Source: Qipengyuania gaetbuli (GTDB lineage Bacteria > Pseudomonadota > Alphaproteobacteria > Sphingomonadales > Sphingomonadaceae). From it: 64,000 bases of DNA. Under the pieces are notes generated by a model that saw only the letters and a list, made by a program, of their open reading frames with translations, had not been told where the DNA came from and made no database searches. Positions 38,394-45,816 of this stretch are shown here, in pieces (positions within the stretch are counted from its first letter, which is position 1; each line of letters starts with the position of its first letter). A program made the translations under genes and the position numbers. The DNA lies in assembly GCF_009827315.1 (NCBI RefSeq), contig NZ_WTYF01000004.1:434001-498000 (forward strand). Reading direction: 5' to 3'.

Positions 38394-39104
38394 ATGAATA
38401 TGCGTCACGCATTCGTTTCGGTCGCCGCAGGCCTTGGCCTGCTTGCAGCCACCCCGGCTGTTGCCGAACCGATCCTGCTCGATGACAGCAATGTCGGCGA
38501 CAGCTACACGATCGACTTCGACGGCTTCGTCGACGGCAATGTGACGGTCGACGGTCTCGGCGCGAAGCTGACGCTTACGCTCAGCTCGATTGTCGGCAAC
38601 GTCTACAACTTCGCATATTCGCTGACAAACACGACCGACTCGGGCGTTACCTCGCGCGTTTCGGGCTTCGCCTTCGACACCGACCCGGCGATCTCCAGCG
38701 CGTCGAGCACCGGCACGTACGATAATGCCATCGTCGGCGGCACCTATCCGAACCAGGTCGGTTCGGTCGATGTCTGTTTTCAGGGCAGCAATTCGCAGTC
38801 CTGCTCGGGCGGCGGCAGCGGCGGCGTCTTCAACGGCGACACCGGCACCGGCACGCTTTCGCTGAACTTCGGCAGCGCGCTCAGCAGCCTGACCCTCGAT
38901 GACTTCTTCGTGCGTTACCAGTCGATCACCGGCGCCGGCGATATCGGTTCGGCCTCGGGCCGCCAGATCACCAGCACCAGCTCGGGCAGCGATGTTCCGG
39001 AGCCGAACATGATGATCCTCTTCGGCCTTGCTGCGCTGATGATCTTCGCCGGCACCCGTCGCCGCCGCTCGGCGCGTCCGATGGAAGAACCGGCTTACGC
39101 CTGA
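38394..39104 (+). CDS. PEP-CTERM sorted surface protein
   Basis: 236 residues with a signal peptide (MRHAFVSVAAGLGLLAATPAVA) and a C-terminal PEP-CTERM tail: VPEP, one membrane helix (MMILFGLAALMIFAG) and the basic anchor TRRRRSARP. The body is beta-rich, glycine/serine/threonine-rich, with two cysteines in DVCFQGSNSQSC. PEP-CTERM proteins are cleaved by exosortase and exported with exopolysaccharide; no exosortase gene lies in the window. The start could be either of two Mets two codons apart (38394 or 38400). Confidence 0.9.
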   Translation: MNMRHAFVSVAAGLGLLAATPAVAEPILLDDSNVGDSYTIDFDGFVDGNVTVDGLGAKLTLTLSSIVGNVYNFAYSLTNTTDSGVTSRVSGFAFDTDPAISSASSTGTYDNAIVGGTYPNQVGSVDVCFQGSNSQSCSGGGSGGVFNGDTGTGTLSLNFGSALSSLTLDDFFVRYQSITGAGDIGSASGRQITSTSSGSDVPEPNMMILFGLAALMIFAGTRRRRSARPMEEPAYA

Positions 39105-39130
39105 TCAGATTTACCCTTCAGGGGGGCTGG

Positions 39131-39165
39131 GCGGCGCGCAATCAATCGATTGTGCGCCGCTTTTC
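39131..39165. terminator. Shared intrinsic terminator
   Basis: A 13-bp stem (39131-39143 with 39148-39160; outer arms GCGGCGC and GCGCCGC) with AATC loop, then TTTTCTGTCT on the plus strand. It sits between the convergent PEP-CTERM and TPR genes and mainly serves the plus-strand gene. Confidence 0.85.
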
Positions 39166-39190
39166 TGTCTGACGCCCTGGGCGCCTTTGC

Positions 39191-40714
39191 TCAGGATTTC
39201 TTGGCCCGCGCGAGGCGATTGGCGATCGCGGCATTGTCGGGATCGAGCTTCGCAGCTTTTTCCAGCATGGCGACACCGCGGTCGCGCGAACCGTTCTGCA
39301 CCAGCAGCCAACCCGCCGTGTCGAGGATCGAGGCATTCTGCGGGTCGAGTTCGACCGCCTGCAAGGCCATCTTGAGCGCCTCGTCCTTCTTGCCGAGATG
39401 AGACTTCGCATAGGCAAGATTGTTCAACACCAGCGCGTTCTTGGACGCGCCCTTGGCCATGATCGCCTCATAACTGCGCTCGGCGCTTTCCCACTGACGG
39501 TTGCGTAGAGCGCGGTCGGCCTTGGCAAGTTCGCCGCCGACCCATTCGGGTGTCGCCTGGCGCGAACGCTTCTCGAATTCCGTTGCCTTGTTGCTTCCGG
39601 CCGCCTTTGCAGCCTTGGCGGCCACCGCCAGCTCTTCCGGCTGTGCATCGGGGCGCATCGCCAGCAACTCGATCGTGTCGAGCGCACCTTGCGCGTCGCC
39701 GACTGCAAGCTGGGTCCGGGCGATCAGCGCGCGAAGGTCGCGGGCGCCGGGATTGGCGCGGAGCATGGGTTGCAGCAACGTAAGGGCCTGCGCCCCGTTG
39801 CCGAGCTCCAGCAAGGCCTCGCCATAAACGAGGCGCATCTGCGGAATGTCGCGCATATCGGCCTCAAAGGCCTGCAGAATGTCGCGCACTTGCTTCCATT
39901 CTCCGTCCCGCGCAGCCAGCTTGGCGCGCAGAAGCGCGATGTCGCGGTTCTCCGGCGCTTCCTCGAAGAGGCCGGAGACGAGCGGGCGGGCGTCGTCGTA
40001 TTTCTCCATGACCAAGAGCAGGTCGGCCTTGCCGAGACGCGCCTCGAAGTTCGCCGGATGCTCTTTCAGCGCCGCATCGTAATAGGCGAGCGACGCCGGC
40101 AAGCGGTCGCGAACGCGCGCGACCAGCGCCTGGGCAAGCCGCGCCTCGATGGATGCGGCGTCGACTTGGGCAGCTCGGTCCGCAAGCATTCGCGCACGTT
40201 CGATATCGCCCCGGGCGAGCTCGAAACGGGCCGACGAGGCCAGCAGGCGCGGATCAGCGGGATCGCGACCTTCGCCTACGGCAAACGCCTTGGCTGCATC
40301 CTCAACCTTGCCTTGTGCCAGCAGGGCGAGCGCACGCACGCAGTCCGCACCGGCGGTTTCGATACCCTCCACGGCAGCTGTCGCTTCGGCATAGCGTCCG
40401 CGTAGCACTTCTGCCTCGCCCATCAGGGTGGCGAATTCGGGCGCCCCCTTCTCGCCTGCAGGAAGGCGCTCCAGCGTGGCGGCGGCGCCCTCCCCGTCAC
40501 CCAGCGCGATCTGCGTGCGAGCCAGAAGGGCCCGCATTTCCAGATTTCCCGGCTTTTCGCGCAGTCCCGCGATCAGCGCCACGCGCGCTGCACGGAAATC
40601 ATGCTCTGCAAACGCCTCCTGGCCCCGTGCGAAACTCGATTCAGGGTCGGGCGAACAGGCCGCCAGCGAAAGGGCGAGCGCGACGCCCGCGAGAAGTGAA
40701 GTCTTCCTGATCAT
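39191..40714 (-). CDS. TPR-repeat lipoprotein, PrsT-like
   Basis: 507 residues: lipobox SLAAC at the N-terminus, then a chain of tetratricopeptide-type helical repeats over the whole length (for example ALVLNNLAYAKSHLGKKDEA and NASILDTAGWLLVQNGSRDR). This resembles PrsT/PEP-CTERM-system TPR lipoproteins of exopolysaccharide loci, and it faces a PEP-CTERM gene here, but a general TPR scaffold cannot be excluded. Predicted at the periplasmic side of a membrane. Confidence 0.8.
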   Translation of the reverse strand: MIRKTSLLAGVALALSLAACSPDPESSFARGQEAFAEHDFRAARVALIAGLREKPGNLEMRALLARTQIALGDGEGAAATLERLPAGEKGAPEFATLMGEAEVLRGRYAEATAAVEGIETAGADCVRALALLAQGKVEDAAKAFAVGEGRDPADPRLLASSARFELARGDIERARMLADRAAQVDAASIEARLAQALVARVRDRLPASLAYYDAALKEHPANFEARLGKADLLLVMEKYDDARPLVSGLFEEAPENRDIALLRAKLAARDGEWKQVRDILQAFEADMRDIPQMRLVYGEALLELGNGAQALTLLQPMLRANPGARDLRALIARTQLAVGDAQGALDTIELLAMRPDAQPEELAVAAKAAKAAGSNKATEFEKRSRQATPEWVGGELAKADRALRNRQWESAERSYEAIMAKGASKNALVLNNLAYAKSHLGKKDEALKMALQAVELDPQNASILDTAGWLLVQNGSRDRGVAMLEKAAKLDPDNAAIANRLARAKKS

Positions 40715-40814
40715 GCCCGATGCCTACCAGACAAGGTTAAAGCGTTCGTGAAGCTGGCAATGATTGCCCTGCCCGTCTAAGGGCCACGGCATATCACTAT
40801 TTCCGGAGTTTTCG

Positions 40815-41915
40815 ATGGGTTTCCGTTGCGGGATCGTCGGCCTGCCCAATGTCGGCAAGTCCACCCTTTTCAATGCACTGACCGAGACGCAGGCCGCACA
40901 AGCCGCGAACTATCCTTTCTGCACGATCGAGCCGAACGTCGGCCAGGTTGCCGTGCCGGATGAACGGCTCGACAAGATCGCGGCCATTGCGGGTTCGGCA
41001 AAGATCATTCCGACCCAGCTCGCCTTCGTCGATATCGCCGGCTTGGTGAAGGGCGCGAGCAAGGGCGAAGGCCTCGGCAACCAGTTCCTCGGCAACATTC
41101 GCGAGGTGGACGCGATCGTCCACGTCCTTCGCTGCTTCGAGGATGACGACATCCAGCACGTCGCCAACAAGGTCGACCCCATTGCCGATGCCGAAGTGGT
41201 CGAGACGGAACTCATGCTTTCCGACCTCGAAAGCCTCGAAAAGCGCGTGCCCAATGCGGAAAAGCGCGCCACCGCGGGAGACAAGGAAGCCAAGCTCATC
41301 GTCAGCGTGCTGGGGCAGGCGCTCGCCCTGCTGCGCGACGGCAAGCCCGCCCGCCTGACCGAACCGAAGGATATCGAGGAAGCGCGCGTGCTCGAACAGG
41401 CGCAGCTGCTGACCGCGAAGCCGGTACTCTATGTCTGCAACGTAGCCGAAGAAGACGCGGCGACCGGCAATGCCCTGTCCGACCTCGTCTTCGAAAAGGC
41501 CAAGGCCGAAGGCGCGGAAGCGGTCGTCGTTTCCGCCGCCATCGAAAGCGAGCTGGTCGCAATGCCGGCCGAAGACCGCGCCGAATACCTTGCCGAACTC
41601 GGCCTTGAGGAAAGCGGCCTCAGCCGCGTGATCCGCGCAGGTTACAAGCTGCTTGGTCTCAAGACATTCTTCACCGCAGGCCCCAAGGAAGCGCGCGCCT
41701 GGACCTTCCCCGATGGCGCCAAGGCCCCGCAGGCTGCTGGCGAGATCCACACCGATTTCGAACGCGGCTTCATCCGCGCCGAAACCATCGCCTATGAAGA
41801 CTACGTGGCCCTCGGCGGTGAAAACGGCGCCAAGGAAGCGGGCAAGCTGCGCCAGGAAGGCAAGGAATACCTCGTCAAGGACGGCGATGTGATGCTGTTC
41901 AAGTTCAACGTCTGA
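40815..41915 (+). CDS. ychF: Ribosome-binding ATPase YchF
   Basis: Obg-family P-loop protein that prefers ATP and binds ribosomes. 366 residues: G1 GLPNVGKS, G3 DIAGLVKGASKGEGLGNQFL, the YchF-specific altered G4 CNVAEED, and the C-terminal TGS domain with AWTFPDGAKAPQAAGEIHTD. The ATG at 40815 precedes MGFRCGIVG; a longer reading is not supported. Confidence 0.96.
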   Translation: MGFRCGIVGLPNVGKSTLFNALTETQAAQAANYPFCTIEPNVGQVAVPDERLDKIAAIAGSAKIIPTQLAFVDIAGLVKGASKGEGLGNQFLGNIREVDAIVHVLRCFEDDDIQHVANKVDPIADAEVVETELMLSDLESLEKRVPNAEKRATAGDKEAKLIVSVLGQALALLRDGKPARLTEPKDIEEARVLEQAQLLTAKPVLYVCNVAEEDAATGNALSDLVFEKAKAEGAEAVVVSAAIESELVAMPAEDRAEYLAELGLEESGLSRVIRAGYKLLGLKTFFTAGPKEARAWTFPDGAKAPQAAGEIHTDFERGFIRAETIAYEDYVALGGENGAKEAGKLRQEGKEYLVKDGDVMLFKFNV

Positions 41916-41931
41916 CGAACGGGATTGCGGG

Positions 41932-43215
41932 ATGAATAACGGGTTTGCGAAACTACTCGCCCTTGCCGCGGCAGGTGTTCTTTCCGCTTGCGCACCAGTT
42001 GCAGGCGAAGTGCAGAGCGCGCCCGCCGCGCAGGCAGAGATTCGCGAGCCGGTTACCATCCTCGTCTCCATTGACGGGTTCCGGCCCGACTATCTCGACC
42101 GCGGACTGACACCGACCCTGTCCGCGCTGGCAGCAGGCGGCGTTACGGCCGCCATGCGCCCGTCCTTCCCGAGCAAGACGTTCCCCAACCACTGGACGAC
42201 CGTCACCGGCTTCGTCCCTGATCGCAACGGCATCGTCGCCAATGGCTTCACCGACCCGAGCCGCGCGGATGAGAAGTTCACCATGGCGACGACCGATCCG
42301 TTTTACTGGAACGGGCGCGAGCCGGTTTGGGTGACTGCCGAAAACGCCGGCATCCGCACGGCTGCCATGTTCTGGCCCGGTTCAGCCGTGGCGTGGGGCG
42401 GCACGCCGATCCCCGGCGGATACGGACGGATCGAAGGCGGCGTTCGCCCCCAGGACTGGACCGCGTTCGACCAGAACGTGTCCCCGACACAGCGCGTGAA
42501 CACGATCATCGACTGGCTGCGTCGCCCTGCGGATATCCGCCCCGAACTCCTGTTCCTCTATTTCGACGAGGTCGACACGGCAGGCCATGCCGGCGGTCCC
42601 GATGGCGAAATCGTCAATGAAGCCATTGCCAATGTCGACGAGGATATCACCGCTCTCGTCGCTGGCCTGCGCTCGCTCGGCCAGAGCGCCAATCTCGTCA
42701 TCGTGTCCGATCATGGCATGGCGGAAACGCGCAACAGCCGCACGGTCGAACTCGACCCGCTGATCGCGCGCGAGGTTTACATCCTCGTCGAGACCGGCCC
42801 CTATGCCACCTTCAATGCCATCCCGGGCAAGGAAGCAGTGCTGGAAAACGCCTTGCTCAGGGACCACGAGCACATGGAGTGCTGGCGCAAGGGCGAAATT
42901 CCTGCGCGCCTGCAATACGGCGCCTCTGAGCGCATTCCCGCCTATCTCTGCCTTGCCGAAACCGGGTGGCAGATTTTCCCCCAGCGCCGCGATGGCGAGC
43001 GGGTCGGCGGCAATCACGGCTACGACAATCACGCACCGGAAATGGCTGCACTGTTCATCGCCAACGGCCCGTCTTTTCGGCAGGGAATGAAGCTCCCCAC
43101 CTTCCAGAACGTGTCGGTAAACCCGCTCCTTCGCGCCCTGCTCGGCTTGCCTCAGGATAGCGCAATGGATGGTGACCTGACGCCGGTCGCCCCCGCGCTG
43201 AAGGCTGCCGACTAG
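41932..43215 (+). CDS. NPP-type phosphodiesterase lipoprotein
   Basis: 427-residue alkaline-phosphatase-superfamily enzyme of the ectonucleotide pyrophosphatase/phosphodiesterase group. Lipobox VLSAC anchors it. Metal and nucleophile residues: first Asp in SIDGFRPDYL, nucleophile Thr in FPSKTFPNHW, DEVDTAGHAGGP (Asp/His pair), VSDHGMAE, and a late His in GNHGYDNHAPEM. It would hydrolyse nucleotides or other phosphodiesters in the periplasm. It follows ychF by 16 nt. Its stop codon touches the EcfG promoter of the next gene. Confidence 0.9.
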   Translation: MNNGFAKLLALAAAGVLSACAPVAGEVQSAPAAQAEIREPVTILVSIDGFRPDYLDRGLTPTLSALAAGGVTAAMRPSFPSKTFPNHWTTVTGFVPDRNGIVANGFTDPSRADEKFTMATTDPFYWNGREPVWVTAENAGIRTAAMFWPGSAVAWGGTPIPGGYGRIEGGVRPQDWTAFDQNVSPTQRVNTIIDWLRRPADIRPELLFLYFDEVDTAGHAGGPDGEIVNEAIANVDEDITALVAGLRSLGQSANLVIVSDHGMAETRNSRTVELDPLIAREVYILVETGPYATFNAIPGKEAVLENALLRDHEHMECWRKGEIPARLQYGASERIPAYLCLAETGWQIFPQRRDGERVGGNHGYDNHAPEMAALFIANGPSFRQGMKLPTFQNVSVNPLLRALLGLPQDSAMDGDLTPVAPALKAAD

Positions 43216-43239
43216 GAACGCTTGCGCCCTGCTACCGTT
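43215..43239 (+). promoter_or_regulatory. EcfG (general stress) promoter of the DUF1206 gene
   Basis: GGAAC at 43215-43219 and CGTT at 43236-43239 are separated by exactly 16 bp, matching the alphaproteobacterial EcfG consensus GGAAC-N16/17-CGTT. It lies 26 bp upstream of the DUF1206 ATG in the correct orientation. Confidence 0.75.
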
Positions 43240-43264
43240 AGGCCATGCAAACAGGAGCAAGTGC

Positions 43265-44065
43265 ATGGTCGACAAGTCCGAGAAGTTCAGCTGGCTGGTG
43301 CGCGTAGGCTTTTTCAGCCGCGCGATCCTCTATTTCGTTCTCGGACTTATAGCGCTCACCAGCGCCGGGAAGATTGCGGAAGGCACCAACGGCATCTTCC
43401 GCGCCATCCAGGAATTTCCTGCAGGCACGCTGGTGCTCTGGGTCATGGTCGTCGGCCTGATCGCCTATGCGGCCTTCCGGTTCTGCTCGCTCCTGTTCGA
43501 TATCGAGAACAACGGGTCCGACACCAAGGGATGGGGCAAGCGCATCGGCCATGCCGGTAGCGGCGTGGCCCACCTCGCCCTTGCCTATTCCGCCTTCAAG
43601 TTCGCCACCAGCGGGACCGGCGGCTCAGGCGACGGCGCGCAGGAAGCAGCGTCCGGCGTCATCTCCTTCGAGTTCGGTGGTATCGTGCTCGGCCTGCTGG
43701 GCGTGGCCTTGCTCGTCGCCGCCTTCCACCAGGCGAAGAAGGGCTGGACCGGCGATTTCATGCACCGCATCGCAGGCGGTGCGCCGAGCTATACGCGCCA
43801 GATCGGTGCGGGAGGCTTTTTTGCCCGCGCCGTGGTTTACGTCGTTATCGGCTGGTCACTGATCAAGGCGGGTTTCACCTCCGCGGGGACCGAACAGATC
43901 AAGACGCTCGGCGATGCGGTCGCGAGCCTGGCGGGCCAGGGTTTCGTATTCAATTTGACTGCGCTCGGCCTCATGCTTTTCGGCCTCTTCAGCCTCATCC
44001 TTGCGCGCTACCGGATCATCCCCGAAGTCGATGCAAGCAGCGGCCTGCCAAAATTCAGAGCGTGA
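43265..44065 (+). CDS. DUF1206 membrane protein
   Basis: 266 residues built from three repeated two-helix units, the DUF1206 pattern: each unit starts with an aromatic/glycine-rich turn (VRVGFFSRAILYFVLGLIAL; GHAGSGVAHLALAYSAFKF; GAGGFFARAVVYVVIGWSLI). Six membrane helices in total. The function of the family is unknown. AGGAG lies eight bases upstream. The EcfG-type promoter immediately before it implies induction in general stress. Confidence 0.88.
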   Translation: MVDKSEKFSWLVRVGFFSRAILYFVLGLIALTSAGKIAEGTNGIFRAIQEFPAGTLVLWVMVVGLIAYAAFRFCSLLFDIENNGSDTKGWGKRIGHAGSGVAHLALAYSAFKFATSGTGGSGDGAQEAASGVISFEFGGIVLGLLGVALLVAAFHQAKKGWTGDFMHRIAGGAPSYTRQIGAGGFFARAVVYVVIGWSLIKAGFTSAGTEQIKTLGDAVASLAGQGFVFNLTALGLMLFGLFSLILARYRIIPEVDASSGLPKFRA

Positions 44066-44072
44066 CTTGAAT

Positions 44073-44091
44073 TATACCCCCCTGGGGTATA
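44073..44091. promoter_or_regulatory. CsoR/RcnR-type operator palindrome
   Basis: TATACCCCCCTGGGGTATA is a perfect 8-bp inverted repeat (TATACCCC/GGGGTATA) around CCT, the form typical of operators for the CsoR/RcnR/FrmR/CstR repressor family. It ends 10 bp before the ATG of the glutaredoxin-MauE gene. A weak promoter (TTGAAT at 44067, TATATC at 44088) would be covered by it. No such repressor gene is in the window. Confidence 0.75.
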
Positions 44092-44101
44092 TCTCGCGGC
44101 C

Positions 44102-44842
44102 ATGAGCAAGAAGGCCGAACTCTATCGCATGGTGATGGACAAGCATGTCTGTCCCTATGGTATCAAGTCCAGGTGGCTGCTGGAAAAGCAGGGGTATGAG
44201 GTGGTTGATCACCACCTCACCACCCGCGTGGAAACGGATGCATTCAAGGCGAAGTACGGGGTGGCGACCACGCCTCAGACCTTCATCGATGGCAAGCGTA
44301 TCGGCGGCTACACCGACCTTCGCGCCCATTTCGGCAAGGCCCTGCCGGAAGCCGGAACAACCAGTTACATTCCGGTCCTCGCAGTATTTGCGGCCGCAGG
44401 CGCCCTCGCCCTGGCGGTGAGCCAGTTCGTCTACACGACCCCCTTCACCGTCCGCGCGGCCGAATGGTTCGTGGCCTTTGCCATGGTCATTCTCGCCATG
44501 CTGAAGCTGCAGGACGTGGAGAAATTCTCCTCCATGTTCTTGGGCTACGACCTGCTAGCGCGACGGTGGGTGCCCTATTCCTACGCCTACCCGTTCCTCG
44601 AGTTCGGTGCCGGCGCATTGATGGCGGCCCATGCACTTAACTGGCTGTCGATCCCTGTCGCCCTGACCATCGGTACGATCGGGGCCGTGAGCGTTTTCCA
44701 CGCGGTCTACATCCAAAAGCGGGACATCAAATGCGCATGCGTGGGCGGCAGCAGCAACGTACCTCTGGGCTTCGTTTCGCTGACGGAGAACCTCGCCATG
44801 ATCGCCATGGCGCTTTGGATGTTGCTTCGCCCCGTCGTCTGA
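44102..44842 (+). CDS. Glutaredoxin-MauE-like membrane fusion protein
   Basis: 246 residues. Residues 1-78 form a glutaredoxin domain with active site CPYG (Cys 17), TTPQTFIDGKRIGGYTDL giving the glutathione-binding Thr-Pro and GG elements. Residues about 90-245 are a MauE/DoxX-like region with four or five helices and the loop KCACVGGSS, a CxC pair near the membrane face. The fusion places a glutathione-linked thiol reductant on a membrane partner, suggesting electron or thiol transfer across the membrane. No Shine-Dalgarno is seen (CGGCC before ATG), consistent with a leaderless mRNA. Probably controlled by the palindrome directly upstream. Confidence 0.85.
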   Translation: MSKKAELYRMVMDKHVCPYGIKSRWLLEKQGYEVVDHHLTTRVETDAFKAKYGVATTPQTFIDGKRIGGYTDLRAHFGKALPEAGTTSYIPVLAVFAAAGALALAVSQFVYTTPFTVRAAEWFVAFAMVILAMLKLQDVEKFSSMFLGYDLLARRWVPYSYAYPFLEFGAGALMAAHALNWLSIPVALTIGTIGAVSVFHAVYIQKRDIKCACVGGSSNVPLGFVSLTENLAMIAMALWMLLRPVV

Positions 44843-44858
44843 TCCACAGCACGCGGCG

Positions 44859-45317
44859 ATGAAGTATTACGAAGACATCGCAGTCGGAGATGCCCGCAGC
44901 TTCGGGCATTACGAGGTCACGCGCGAAGAGGTGATGGAGTTTGCGGGGAAGTACGATCCCCAGCCCTTCCACCTCGACGACGATGCGGCAGCCGCCACCC
45001 ATTTCGGGCGGCTTTCGGCCAGTGGCTGGCATACCTGCAGCATGACCATGGCGATGATGGTCGAGAACATGAAATCCGAACGTTCGGCCGGCCTCGGCTC
45101 ACCGGGCGTCGACCAGCTGCGCTGGAAGAAGCCGGTCTATCCGGGCGACACGCTGCGCTGCGAGACAGAAGTCATCGAGAAGCGCCGCAGCGCCTCGCGG
45201 CCGGAAATGGGCATCTTCAAGAGCCACATCCGGACCTACAACCAGCATGACGAACTCGTTCTGGAAATGGTCTCGAACGGCCTGATTGCCACCCGCGACC
45301 CGGGCGGCACCGACTAG
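44859..45317 (+). CDS. MaoC-like (R)-hydratase family protein
   Basis: 152-residue hot-dog-fold protein of the MaoC dehydratase group. The hydratase 2 signature is GKYDPQPFHLDDDAAAATHF (Asp and His active-site pair) followed by GRLSASGWHT, and VYPGDTL is typical. It may hydrate an enoyl-CoA. It starts 16 nt after the glutaredoxin-MauE gene and may share its transcript. It ends next to a convergent lipoprotein gene. Confidence 0.9.
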   Translation: MKYYEDIAVGDARSFGHYEVTREEVMEFAGKYDPQPFHLDDDAAAATHFGRLSASGWHTCSMTMAMMVENMKSERSAGLGSPGVDQLRWKKPVYPGDTLRCETEVIEKRRSASRPEMGIFKSHIRTYNQHDELVLEMVSNGLIATRDPGGTD

Positions 45318-45318
45318 G

Positions 45319-45816
45319 TCAGGCGCCGCACTGGGTGGTGCCGTTCTCGGTGAAGACCGGGCGTCCCTGTGCGTCGCGGATGGACAGCGTCGAGGGATAA
45401 TCGATCGTCTCGTCTCCCGACTGCTTGCCCGCTTCCTCGTCCAGTTCGAGCGAGATGGAATGCGTCAGCCCGTCGTATTTGGCGTGGGCGAGATAAGGCA
45501 GTTCCTTGCTGCCAGCGTCCGATGCCAGACGGACGATTTCCCCGTCCCGCTTGAAATAGGCCTCGTCCGCCTGCGCGATAACGAGAGCGATCCCGCCCTT
45601 GTCGAGCGAACGCGGGAGGAAATTGCACCCAGCTCCGAAGAGGTCGGCCTTCTCGACGTCGGCGAAGGTAATCGGCTCCGGCACGAGAATTTCGGGCGGC
45701 GGTTCCTGGTTCGCCTTCACTTCGGCAACGGCCTTCTTGTCGGCCTCGGCCTTCTCTCGCGGCGAGGGTCCGCAGGCAGCAAGCAGGGCCACCATTCCAA
45801 GGGCAATCCAGCGCAT
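45319..45816 (-). CDS. Small lipoprotein, unknown
   Basis: 165 residues with lipobox LLAAC (Cys about 15) and a charged, alanine/lysine-rich linker (EKAEADKKAVAEVKANQE). The folded part has two cysteines (GAGCNFLP and TTQCGA). No family recognised. The ATG at 45816 shares one base with the mutL stop (TGATG), with GGGAGA upstream; a TTG one codon earlier is possible but weaker. Translationally coupled to mutL, with no evident functional link. Confidence 0.75.
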   Translation of the reverse strand: MRWIALGMVALLAACGPSPREKAEADKKAVAEVKANQEPPPEILVPEPITFADVEKADLFGAGCNFLPRSLDKGGIALVIAQADEAYFKRDGEIVRLASDAGSKELPYLAHAKYDGLTHSISLELDEEAGKQSGDETIDYPSTLSIRDAQGRPVFTENGTTQCGA

